A stretch of 64,000 nucleotides of DNA from Nitrospirae bacterium JdFR-85 (GCA_002011745.1 MTOU01000013.1:186-64185), one strand, 5' to 3'. Numbered from the stretch's first letter, positions 28,169 to 34,543 are shown. Translations and numbers: made by a program. The notes: a model not told the origin generated them from the letters alone.

Positions 28169-28669
28169 TCAAAGAGACTGTTTCTTGAAGCTTGCTATTG
28201 TAAAATTTTTATCTGGACCACTCCATCCCAAACTCAATACAGCCCATAATCCTATAAGTACTGCCTCTGCAGTATCATGCCTTAAAGAGGTGGGTTTTGG
28301 TGCTCCGGATAACTCAATAACTCTTCTGGCGAGCTCTTTTGCTGTATTCTTTGCTTTGGTGGTATCTGTCTGCTGTCTCTGATACATTAAAAACCCTCTC
28401 CACTGTTCAGCACTTATCTGTATGACATTGATTCCCCTTCTGTTTGCCTCTTTTTTCCAGACCTCTGCAAGAGGACCTCCACCTTCCAGAACAATATGAG
28501 TAAGCCCTGAAAGGTCTCTCAAGGTGTTGTATACTGCTTGCCTCAGTCTTGATATGTTTCCAAAGTTATGAGAACGATACCAGCGGAGTTTTCCATTGCC
28601 ATCATAGAAGGCAAGGCCTGTTCTTATACCAATATCAACTGCAAGCAGTGAATTCATAAAAATTGGCAA
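28169..28669 (-). CDS. RuvC/RNase H-fold protein
   Basis: This 166-residue protein has acidic positions in an RNase H-like order: LLAVDIGIRTGLAFYD (D near 11), IVLEGGGPLAEVW (E near 60), then LRHDTAEAVLIGLWAV with a late H-D pair. This matches the Holliday-junction resolvase-like superfamily, but it is not close to canonical RuvC. The start is TTG at 28669, four bases after aaaggag, or ATG at 28657. Its 5' end lies 37 bases from tRNA-Val, divergently. Function not proven. Confidence 0.7.
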   Translation of the reverse strand: MPIFMNSLLAVDIGIRTGLAFYDGNGKLRWYRSHNFGNISRLRQAVYNTLRDLSGLTHIVLEGGGPLAEVWKKEANRRGINVIQISAEQWRGFLMYQRQQTDTTKAKNTAKELARRVIELSGAPKPTSLRHDTAEAVLIGLWAVLSLGWSGPDKNFTIASFKKQSL

Positions 28670-28693
28670 AAAACTCCTTTTATTTTATATAAT
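28663..28693 (+). promoter_or_regulatory. possible tRNA-Val promoter
   Basis: TTGGCA (28663-28668) and perfect TATAAT (28688-28693) with a long 19-base spacer; the tRNA begins 13 bases after the -10 box. Confidence 0.45.
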
Positions 28694-28706
28694 AAATAAC
28701 TTAGAT

Positions 28707-28782
28707 GGGCGGATAGCTCAGGTGGGAGAGCGCTGCCCTTACAAGGCAGAGGTCACAGGTTCGAGTCCTGTTCCGCCCACCA
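28707..28782 (+). tRNA. tRNA-Val (anticodon UAC)
   Basis: A 76-base cloverleaf. Acceptor GGGCGGA pairs perfectly with TCCGCCC, the anticodon arm is CTGCC-CTTACAA-GGCAG (anticodon TAC), the T arm is ACAGG-TTCGAGT-CCTGT, and CCA is encoded. Its 3' part is duplicated at 32746-32792, so it is the integration site of the element that follows. Confidence 0.96.
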
Positions 28783-28784
28783 TT
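28738..28784 (+). repeat. attL: tRNA-proximal copy of the 47-base repeat
   Basis: Matches 32746-32792 at 45 of 47 positions. The two differences (28756 C and 28770 G) are the two partners of one T-stem base pair. Confidence 0.92.
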
Positions 28785-28844
28785 AAATTCTCCTTTAAAA
28801 TCAAGCAGTTTTTCTATTTCACATCTTTCCATTTTGACCCTCTT
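28783..28844. other. left-end spacer of the element
   Basis: Short A/T-rich stretch between tRNA-Val and the integrase stop. It contains ctatttcacatctt (about 28814-28827), which on the other strand resembles half of the 25-base arm-type repeat. Confidence 0.35.
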
Positions 28845-30050
28845 CTACCCCAAAATGTGCAGTAAATGTGAAGTAGAGGTTTCTTTTTGGGCGGTACCTC
28901 TGCCGTTAATCACCATGTCAAAGATTTTCACTGCTTTGACTTTATGAGAGGGGGCAAGGTGGGCATATCTGAGGGTCATCTTGATATCCTTATGACCAAG
29001 GAGTTCTTTAACCGTAGTGAGGTCTACTCCTGCCATTACCAGATGAGAGGCAAAGGTATGCCTGAGGTCATGGAACCTGAAGTCTTTTATTCCTTTGCGA
29101 GTTTCCAGTTCACTACCACAGGCAGGACATAGAGAAATCACTTCTGTTTTAGGTTTAGCCCTTTCAAAGTTACATTTAGGACACCTCTGGAGTTCTGCGT
29201 TCTTCAGTGCGGTTTTAAAACTCCTTTTGACCTCTCTATAAGGCTTACCGGTAGTAGGGTCATAAAAGACATAGGGGATATCCAGTCTTCTGGACCTGAA
29301 AAGGGCCTGTAATGTTTGCCTGAGTGTCTCATTAATTGGAATTTCTCTCTTCTCGCTGTTTTTGGTTCTCTCCAGTAGGATAAAGCCATTCTTCAGGTCT
29401 ACCTGTTCCCATGTCAGATTAAGAATCTCTCCTCTTCTCATACCTGTGTTAAGGGCGGTTATGACGATGGGTCTCAGGTGAGGCTCACAGGCATTGATAA
29501 GGGCCTGACACTCTGCCTTAGTGAGGTACCTTAGCCTTCTTTCTTCTCCCTTCAGGAGATTACACACCCTCACTCTTTTGAGGATCTCCTCAGTAATCAT
29601 ACCCCAGTCATAAGCCTTTTTAAACATTGCTTTGAGGATAGAGATATTTTTGTTTACACTTGCAGGCTTTAGACCTTTATTGATAAGCTCTGTCTGGTAT
29701 TGCTCTACGAGGTAGGTAGAAAACCGCTTAAGGGGCAATTCTCCAAAATATCTTATTAATTGCTCAATCCTGTACTGCTTACTATCTGCTGATTTATGTC
29801 TTCCTTTCATCCATTCTGAATATCTTTCAGCCAGTTCTCTGAAGGAATAGTTTTTAAGGATTCTTTCTGACTCTTTTCCTTGCTGAACTTCTGTTATTCT
29901 TTTGGCTCTAAATGCTACTGCTTCTCTGTAGTCTGTGGTCTTGGAACTTTCCCTTATTACTTTTCCATCAGGTGTACTATAGCATACCCACCAGAACTTT
30001 GAATTTGGACGCTTATAAACACCCCTTTCCTTCCTTGTGCTTTTACTCAT
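28845..30050 (-). CDS. tyrosine-type site-specific integrase with zinc ribbon
   Basis: 401 residues from ATG 30050. It has an N-terminal arm-binding part (about 10-60), a SAM-like core-binding domain (about 68-165) and a catalytic domain with R in TGMRRGEI, a Lys-bearing hairpin, HDLRH, LGHKDIKMTLRYAH and the nucleophile Tyr in RYAH. A ribbon with CPKC (about 290) and CPAC (about 308) sits between the hairpin and HDLRH, a place where most integrases have only a short linker. The last codons overlap an arm-type repeat. It is coupled to the XRE gene, whose shifted frame ends four bases upstream. Confidence 0.93.
   Translation of the reverse strand: MSKSTRKERGVYKRPNSKFWWVCYSTPDGKVIRESSKTTDYREAVAFRAKRITEVQQGKESERILKNYSFRELAERYSEWMKGRHKSADSKQYRIEQLIRYFGELPLKRFSTYLVEQYQTELINKGLKPASVNKNISILKAMFKKAYDWGMITEEILKRVRVCNLLKGEERRLRYLTKAECQALINACEPHLRPIVITALNTGMRRGEILNLTWEQVDLKNGFILLERTKNSEKREIPINETLRQTLQALFRSRRLDIPYVFYDPTTGKPYREVKRSFKTALKNAELQRCPKCNFERAKPKTEVISLCPACGSELETRKGIKDFRFHDLRHTFASHLVMAGVDLTTVKELLGHKDIKMTLRYAHLAPSHKVKAVKIFDMVINGRGTAQKETSTSHLLHILG
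28854..28878 (+). repeat. left arm-type repeat (25 bases)
   Basis: The 25 bases read aatgtgcagtaaatg followed by tgaagtagag, and are identical to 32608-32632. They lie inside the integrase 3' end. A partial inverted copy (tttactgcacatttcac) lies at 30284-30300. These are probably binding sites for the integrase N-terminal domain or the excisionase. Confidence 0.8.
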
Positions 30051-30054
30051 CACC

Positions 30055-30242
30055 TCACCTCTCTTTTTCTTTTAACTGCTTTTCTAAGCACTTAAGGAAT
30101 AATTCAAACATCTTGCTTGGCTTTCTCACCCCTTTTCTACCATGTAGATATAGTTTCCTGAAACTCCTACCAGGTTAGCAAGGGCCTGCTGGCTAAGTTC
30201 ATACCCCCTCCGGAACTGCCTTATATCTTCTGGCCTTAACAT
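30055..30242 (-). CDS. short XRE-family regulator, frame change after codon 38
   Basis: ATG at 30242 opens a 38-codon frame (MLRPEDIRQFRR..., LSQQALANLVGVS) that encodes an XRE helix-turn-helix and stops at TGA 30126-30128. A -1 change at the stop gives VRKPSKMFELFLKCLEKQL and a stop at 30055, the expected C-terminal part, for about 62 residues in total. The stop is preceded by A AAG GGG (30135-30129), a good -1 slippery heptamer, so this is either programmed frameshifting or a one-base deletion. The -10 box lies 7 bases before the ATG, so the mRNA would be leaderless. It overlaps nothing and leads into the integrase. Confidence 0.72.
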
Positions 30243-30248
30243 GTTTAT

Positions 30249-30276
30249 ATTATATCTAACTTTGTGGCATTCTCAA
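30249..30276 (-). promoter_or_regulatory. promoter for the XRE-integrase unit
   Basis: On the minus strand, TTGAGA (30276-30271), a 16-base spacer, then TATAAT (30254-30249). The -35 box overlaps one arm of the inverted repeat at 30272-30312, which may be an operator. Confidence 0.6.
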
Positions 30277-30312
30277 GTAAAAGTTTACTGCACATTTCAC
30301 TGTACACTTGAG
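30272..30312. promoter_or_regulatory. inverted repeat and inner arm-type site
   Basis: CTCAAGT (30272-30278) and ACTTGAG (30306-30312) are a perfect 7-base inverted pair. They enclose tttactgcac (30284-30293), which is the reverse of part of the 25-base arm repeat. Binding here could couple control of integrase expression to recombination. Confidence 0.5.
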
Positions 30313-30368
30313 AAAAAGTTTTTTATTTTCAAGCAGTTAAGGCAAAAAATCATGTCCTGAGTAGGCAG

Positions 30369-30602
30369 TTATCGCCTGTAATTTAATGGTTCTTTCAGAT
30401 GTTGATTCAGCCATCTATCCAGGACAGACCTTTTAAAAATAACCCTTTTGCCTACCTTATAGAAGGGTATTCTTCTTTCAGAGACCCATTTTTCAAGGGT
30501 ATGTTTAGGGATTTTGAGATACTCGGAGGCTCTTTTGTAATCCAGAATCTCGTCATAGTTTTTATTTTCTCTTAAAAGAGGCAAAATTTCCCTTACCACC
30601 AT
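30369..30602 (-). CDS. excisionase-like helix-turn-helix protein
   Basis: 77 residues from ATG 30602. The HTH part reads LDYKRASEYLKIPKHTLEKW, followed by RIPFYKVGKRVIFKRSVLDRW, the usual MerR/excisionase-type wing. The frame upstream of the ATG still encodes family-like text (KFTLTEEEKREIAR) but has no start codon. A one-base change in an A-run near 30642-30645 would join it to ATG 30657. The gene may therefore be N-terminally damaged. Probable role: directionality factor or regulator of the element. Confidence 0.65.
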   Translation of the reverse strand: MVVREILPLLRENKNYDEILDYKRASEYLKIPKHTLEKWVSERRIPFYKVGKRVIFKRSVLDRWLNQHLKEPLNYRR

Positions 30603-30702
30603 TCTGGCTATTTCTCTTTTTTCCTCTTCTGTGAGTGTAAATTTTCCTTGCCTCCATCCTTAACGCCTCTCTGAGGGCTTCTCCGTGCGTCTCATGAGCT
30701 TT

Positions 30703-31557
30703 TCAGTGAGCCTCTTCATAGTACCGATATAGTTTCACTCTATTACTGTTAAAGTGCAGGATTGAGTAATTACATCCACCTTTTTCATTACCTTTGAACC
30801 TTATCTGAAAATACTTATCTATCATTGGTTTTATCTCTTCAAAGGTGAGATAGTCTGAGTAATATTCCTCATCATCTTCAACATGTAGGAGATTCTCCAG
30901 AGATTTCCACTGCTGTGGTGTAAGTTTTGGATGCTCTCTCTTAAAGACCTGCTGATATTTGTTAAGGAAGTACTCCATCGCCTTAATAGTTTCTTCACCA
31001 AGAGAAGAATCATAAGACTCTAAAAAACTTTTAAAAGAGATTTGAAGCTGATAGGACGATGACTTTTTAAAGTCATCGTTCCCTATTATTCCTCCAGATT
31101 TTTCTCTAAGAGAAAAATCCCTATTATTTTTGTTAGTACTCTCTGTAGTATTCTCTGTTATTATAGATTTGCGAGTTTCTGACAAATGGATTTGCTGTAA
31201 ACTCGCAAATGGATTTGCTACTCTGTAGCAAATCCGAATTTACTGTAGTAGCATTAATAAACTGCCAACCTTTTTCAGTTATACGATAGTGAAGGATAGG
31301 AGCACCATTTACTTTCTTTTTGATGACATCTATAAAACCCAACTTCTGTAATTTTTTCCGTGCCTTTTCCTGTTCAAATCTGGAAAGTGTGGTTTCATAT
31401 TCGATTTCTGCAATAGATTTATAAATAAAACCATCTTCTCTTTTCCCCTTATCAGACCAGTAATACAATTGCTGGAAAAAATAGTGGTGGTTCTATCTCC
31501 AAAAAATTCAACCCAGTCTGGTCTAAAAGCAATAGGCTTAGGACTGTCTTTTCTCAT
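30703..31557 (-). pseudogene. frame-disrupted winged-helix (replisome-organiser-like) gene
   Basis: Three open segments cover one ancestral gene of about 285 codons. 31557-31480 reads MRKDSPKPIAFRPDWVEFF; after a -1 change at the T6 run (plus 31476-31481) the text continues LYYWSDKGKREDGFIYKSI and ARKKLQKLGFIDVIKKK; near 31133-31185 a second change returns to the first frame (ITENTTESTNKNN...) and continues to 30703. The first and last segments share a frame. The winged-helix style resembles plasmid and phage replication proteins, which is inference. Most likely a pseudogene; sequencing error is possible. Confidence 0.65.
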
Positions 31558-31560
31558 TGG

Positions 31561-31758
31561 TTATTCCTCCGGGATCACCGTATGTTTTTTAAGATATTCC
31601 TCTACTGCTCGGATGTCATAAAGCACTTTTGCATTTTTGCCTTTTCCCAGTTTAATGTAAGGCAGGCCCCTTTTTTTAGATCTGTCTTCCTGCAATTTCC
31701 ATGGAGTCACTCTTAAGATTTCTGCAACCTCTTTTTCTGTTAAATATCTCTTTTCCAT
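31561..31758 (-). CDS. AlpA/excisionase-like HTH protein
   Basis: 65 residues from ATG 31758, supported by aggaggtgaacac. It contains the AlpA-like pattern YLTEKEVAEILRVTPWKLQED, the GLPYIKLGKGKNAKVLYDI wing and AVEEYLKKH. It is probably a small DNA-binding regulator or directionality factor. A promoter with two flanking 13-base operators lies just upstream, and the broken winged-helix gene follows three bases later. Confidence 0.8.
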   Translation of the reverse strand: MEKRYLTEKEVAEILRVTPWKLQEDRSKKRGLPYIKLGKGKNAKVLYDIRAVEEYLKKHTVIPEE

Positions 31759-31803
31759 GTGTTCACCTCCTACGATATAGAAATTGCAGTATAGAATATG
31801 CAT

Positions 31804-31856
31804 ACAACATATTGTATGCTATCAAAAATTATACCACAACATATTGTAAAAAGCAA
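31804..31856 (-). promoter_or_regulatory. HTH-gene promoter with paired 13-base operators
   Basis: On the minus strand, TTGCTT (31856-31851), a 17-base spacer, then TATAAT (31833-31828) preceded by TGG (extended -10). The 13-base word acaacatattgta occurs at 31804-31816 and 31836-31848, exactly 32 bases apart. One copy lies in the spacer and the other just past the start site. This is a classical repressor layout. Confidence 0.7.
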
Positions 31857-31931
31857 GATTTTTTATAAAAGACCTTACTACATGAGGTATGAAGAGAAAT
31901 GACTTATAAATCCCAAAAAAATCTTTAATTC

Positions 31932-31940
31932 TGGTATAAT
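31932..31940 (+). promoter_or_regulatory. extended -10 promoter, leaderless start
   Basis: TGGTATAAT (31932-31940); the ATG of the next gene begins seven bases later at 31947, where transcription should start. No Shine-Dalgarno is present. Confidence 0.6.
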
Positions 31941-31946
31941 ACTTTT

Positions 31947-32159
31947 ATGGAATGGGTACAGGTGATAACGATAGTCCTTGTAGTGCTCTTAGGGATAATT
32001 TACAACAACAAGAGGATAGATGACCTGAGGGTAGACATGAACAAGCGGATAGATGACCTGAGAGAGGACATGAATCGGAGACTTGATAGGATAGAGGGCA
32101 AGATTGAGAAGATAGAATCTCTTCTTATGAGCTTTTTAAAGGAGAAGGCGAGACTCTGA
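31947..32159 (+). CDS. small membrane-anchored coiled-coil protein
   Basis: This 70-residue protein has one N-terminal helix (about 5-19, VITIVLVVLLGIIYN). An 11-residue tandem pattern follows (KRIDDLRVDMN, KRIDDLREDMN, RRLDRIEGKIE) that predicts a parallel coiled coil. Small proteins of this type are common beside mobile elements, but their function is unknown. It probably has a leaderless mRNA. It faces away from the other element genes and may be cargo. Confidence 0.7.
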   Translation: MEWVQVITIVLVVLLGIIYNNKRIDDLRVDMNKRIDDLREDMNRRLDRIEGKIEKIESLLMSFLKEKARL

Positions 32160-32265
32160 GAAGGACATTTCTGGTAGGGACCCTCTTCAAAGTTTTCATC
32201 CCTATATAATAAAAAAATTAAATAGAAAACTCAAAAGGTGGGCTTTCTTACCTCTAAAAACTTTT

Positions 32266-32301
32266 CTCTGAGCTTCTCAATGCGTCTCAGAGGCATTTTT
32301 T
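32266..32301 (+). terminator. terminator after the coiled-coil gene
   Basis: CTCTGAG (32266-32272) pairs with CTCAGAG (32286-32292), followed by gcatttttt. The loop is 13 bases, so it is a moderate terminator. Confidence 0.6.
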
Positions 32302-32306
32302 GAGTA

Positions 32307-32330
32307 CCCCTCTCTCATCTAAGAGAGGGG
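32307..32330. terminator. 9-bp hairpin between convergent element genes
   Basis: CCCCTCTCT (32307-32315) pairs with AGAGAGGGG (32322-32330) around a six-base loop. It has no T-run on either side, but it lies between two convergent genes and could end either transcript. Confidence 0.4.
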
Positions 32331-32351
32331 CGCAAAAGAACTGAAAAGTTT

Positions 32352-32588
32352 TTACTTCCTAACCTTATCTTTACAGAAGCTTTCAATCTTTTTTAACTTT
32401 CTTAGTGCCTCATAAAAGAGAGCCTCTAAACAGTTGTCTTCTGTTAAAAGAATCTTTCCGAGAAGTAGTTCACCTGTACTGTCTGCTTTTGCTATTGCTG
32501 AATGCTGCAGCAAGGTTAACAAGCCTTTAATAAAGGCTAAACTTTCATGAACTTCATCAATCCTCTCAATGTTTAACTTCTTTTCCAC
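32352..32588 (-). CDS. hypothetical element protein
   Basis: This 78-residue protein starts at GTG 32588 after aggaggtgaaaaa, a strong ribosome site. It is predicted mostly helical, with a Leu-rich middle (AFIKGLLTLLQ) and a Lys-rich end. It has no family I recognise. It lies at the right end of the element, near the right arm-type repeat, and could be cargo or a regulator. Confidence 0.6.
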   Translation of the reverse strand: MEKKLNIERIDEVHESLAFIKGLLTLLQHSAIAKADSTGELLLGKILLTEDNCLEALFYEALRKLKKIESFCKDKVRK

Positions 32589-32607
32589 TTTTTCACCTCC
32601 TCATTTT

Positions 32608-32632
32608 AATGTGCAGTAAATGTGAAGTAGAG
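32608..32632 (+). repeat. right arm-type repeat (25 bases)
   Basis: Identical to 28854-28878 and in the same direction, between the last element gene and the right attachment site. Confidence 0.8.
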
Positions 32633-32693
32633 ACCTCGGAAAGGTAAAAAATCAAGTAAGGATACAAAACTCTAAAATCCAATTTTTCAAGTA

Positions 32694-32723
32694 TTGACAA
32701 ATACTTAGAGATAGGAATAGAAT
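32694..32723 (+). promoter_or_regulatory. possible promoter reading across the right attachment site
   Basis: TTGACA (32694-32699), an 18-base spacer and TAGAAT (32718-32723). It points out of the element through attR, where the next host gene is on the opposite strand. Confidence 0.4.
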
Positions 32724-32745
32724 CTTCTTACTTAGTAGGATAACT

Positions 32746-32792
32746 CTTACAAGGCAGAGGTCAGAGGTTCGAGTCCTCTTCCGCCCACCATT
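32746..32792 (+). repeat. attR: tRNA-Val 3' fragment
   Basis: A copy of the tRNA 3' part without its 5' half. T stem AGAGG...CCTCT replaces ACAGG...CCTGT. It marks the right boundary of the element. Confidence 0.92.
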
Positions 32793-32806
32793 CCCTTAAT
32801 TTTCTT

Positions 32807-33532
32807 TTACATATCCAAACCAATATCTGGAAGCAAGCCTGCCAATTCCTTCACCTGATCAGTAAGTAACATTATCCCAAAGACTATGAGTATAATCCCG
32901 CTCAGAAGCATAATCACCCGCATATATCTCTGAATTCTCCGAGAATAACTTATAAATGTATTTATGGCAAGAGAGGCAACAAAAAAGGGCAAGGCAAGAC
33001 CAAGGGAGTATACCGCAAGAAGCTTCAAACCATATGAGGCAGAGCCCTTGGAACCGGCAAAGATGAGAATACTACCGAGGATGGGACCTATACAAGGAGT
33101 CCACCCAGCAGCAAAGGTCATTCCTATAAGAAAGGTGCCTATGTAACCCGCAGGTTTCCCACTCAGGTGAATCTTTCTCTCTCTCATTAAGAAGTCCATC
33201 TTGAGTATACCGGAGATAAAAAGGCCAAAGAGTATTATCAGAATACCTCCTACAATCCTGATAATGTCCTTGTATTCAAAGAATATCCTTCCCACAAAAG
33301 AGGAAGAAGCCCCAAGCATAATAAAGACAAAAGAAAATCCCAGAATAAAAGCCAGGGAATTGGTAACGGTCAGGAATCTTACCCTTGCCCTGTCTCTTGT
33401 GGCAGTAAGGTCTTCAAAGGAAATACCTGTTATAAAGGTCACATAAGAAGGCACAAGAGGTAATACACAGGGTGAGAGAAAGGATGCCATTCCTGCCACA
33501 AAGGCGAGTGTGTAACTCAGATCTGTCTTCAT
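32807..33532 (-). CDS. ccdA: CcdA/DsbD-family thiol-disulfide transmembrane protein
   Basis: This 241-residue membrane protein has six helices. Conserved cysteines are in SPCVLPLVPSY and WTPCIGPILGS. It passes electrons from cytoplasmic thioredoxin to the periplasm for cytochrome c maturation or disulfide reduction. ATG at 33532 overlaps the mog stop (atga) with gaggag upstream; a GTG at 33541 is the alternative. The MOSC and mog genes precede it on the same strand. Confidence 0.92.
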   Translation of the reverse strand: MKTDLSYTLAFVAGMASFLSPCVLPLVPSYVTFITGISFEDLTATRDRARVRFLTVTNSLAFILGFSFVFIMLGASSSFVGRIFFEYKDIIRIVGGILIILFGLFISGILKMDFLMRERKIHLSGKPAGYIGTFLIGMTFAAGWTPCIGPILGSILIFAGSKGSASYGLKLLAVYSLGLALPFFVASLAINTFISYSRRIQRYMRVIMLLSGIILIVFGIMLLTDQVKELAGLLPDIGLDM

Positions 33533-34029
33533 ATTGCACACTCCTCTTCTGAACCCTTTATTTTCTCTATGGCATGAGGTAAAACCTCTGATATCACCTG
33601 TAGTCCCTCTAACACTGCTTTAGGACTGCCTGGCAGATTCACTATGAGACAACGGTCTTTCACCCCTGCCACAGCCCTTGAAAGCATAGCCCTTGGTGTC
33701 TTTTTAAGCCCTTCATAGCGTATAGCCTCTGCTATGCCTGGAACCTCCTTGTCTATCACCTCTAAGGTAACATCAGGAGTTATATCCGTTGGGGAGAGTC
33801 CTGTGCCCCCATTGGTTATGATAACATCCACCTCCTTAGAGAATCTTAAAAGCATCTGTCTTAAAGTATCTCTATCATCAGGTATTATCTCATAATACAG
33901 ACACCTCAACCCTCTCTCTTCAAGGAATCTCTTTATGATATTGCCACTTTCATCACTCCTCACCCCCTTAGAACACCTATCACTAAGGGTAATTACTGCA
34001 AAATTTATCATATCTTTCAGTTCAGACAA
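33529..34029 (-). CDS. mog: molybdopterin adenylyltransferase-type protein (MogA/MoaB)
   Basis: This 166-residue MoCF-fold protein adenylates molybdopterin before molybdenum insertion. The key motif TNGGTGLSPTDITPDVT is intact, with VNLPGSPKAV near the end. Start TTG 34029 overlaps the MOSC gene, with taggag ten bases ahead; ATG 34011 has no ribosome site. A MOSC gene before it supports a molybdenum-cofactor context. Confidence 0.9.
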   Translation of the reverse strand: MSELKDMINFAVITLSDRCSKGVRSDESGNIIKRFLEERGLRCLYYEIIPDDRDTLRQMLLRFSKEVDVIITNGGTGLSPTDITPDVTLEVIDKEVPGIAEAIRYEGLKKTPRAMLSRAVAGVKDRCLIVNLPGSPKAVLEGLQVISEVLPHAIEKIKGSEEECAI

Positions 34030-34456
34030 TGATGGGGTCTCCTACTCTGATTCTTCCACCCTTCAGTACCTTCACAAATATCCCTTCTTTTGGCATTATA
34101 CAATCGCCTGCTTCATAATAGATAGAGCACCTGTCATGACAGGTCTTTCCGATCTGTGAGACCTCAAGCTCTACCTGCTCACCAATTTTTATTCTGGCCC
34201 CAATTGAGAGGCTGAGAAGGTCTATCCCTTCAGTGGTTATATTCTCTGCAAAGTCTCCCGGGCCTACATCCAGTCCCAACTCTCTCATCTTCATTATGCT
34301 CTCCACGGCGAGAAGACTTATCTGTCTGTGCCATTCTGAGGAGGCATGTGCATCCCCCTGAATGCCAGAATCTCTCTCCACCACAGCTTCACTGACAGGT
34401 GTTTTGCGGACACCCTTTCTATCACTGATGTTTATTGACACCACTCTACCCTTCAT
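34022..34456 (-). CDS. MOSC domain protein
   Basis: 144 residues from ATG 34456; a TTG at 34483 would extend it by nine. MOSC domains bind sulfur and pyridoxal or molybdenum cofactor carriers. Visible are GIQGDAHASSEWHRQISLL, GDFAENITTEGIDL and GKTCHDRCSIYYEAGDC with the Cys cluster. Stand-alone MOSC proteins accompany molybdenum-cofactor genes, here mog. A -10-like TATACT lies a few bases before the ATG, with no ribosome site. Confidence 0.88.
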   Translation of the reverse strand: MKGRVVSINISDRKGVRKTPVSEAVVERDSGIQGDAHASSEWHRQISLLAVESIMKMRELGLDVGPGDFAENITTEGIDLLSLSIGARIKIGEQVELEVSQIGKTCHDRCSIYYEAGDCIMPKEGIFVKVLKGGRIRVGDPIIV

Positions 34457-34513
34457 TAATTTTAGTATATAAGAGCCAAACAATGAAGAGCAAATGAGAG
34501 GTATATCGTATAT

Positions 34514-34543
34514 TTGACTTTAAAGTTTTGAAAGAATTAAAAT
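34514..34543 (+). promoter_or_regulatory. rpmH promoter
   Basis: TTGACT (34514-34519), an 18-base spacer and TAAAAT (34538-34543). Confidence 0.6.

Larger units (their letters stand above)
28738..32792. mobile_element. 4.05-kb integrated element in tRNA-Val
   Basis: It is bounded by 47-base direct repeats that begin in the tRNA anticodon loop. It contains, from the left, a tyrosine integrase, an XRE regulator, an excisionase-like HTH gene, a broken winged-helix gene, a second HTH gene, a small coiled-coil membrane protein and a 78-residue protein of unknown function. No capsid, conjugation or transposase gene is present, so it is a minimal integrative element, a satellite or a remnant. Several frame lesions suggest decay. 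Confidence 0.9.

Noticed and set aside
31947-32159. Holin or phage lysis gene
   Set aside because: One helix plus a coiled coil is too general, and no endolysin or other phage gene is near.
32746-32792. A second tRNA-Val gene
   Set aside because: Only the 3' half is present; upstream bases do not form an acceptor or D arm. It is the right attachment site.
28738-32792. Insertion sequence or transposon
   Set aside because: No transposase and no terminal inverted repeats; the integrase and tRNA repeats show an integrative element instead.
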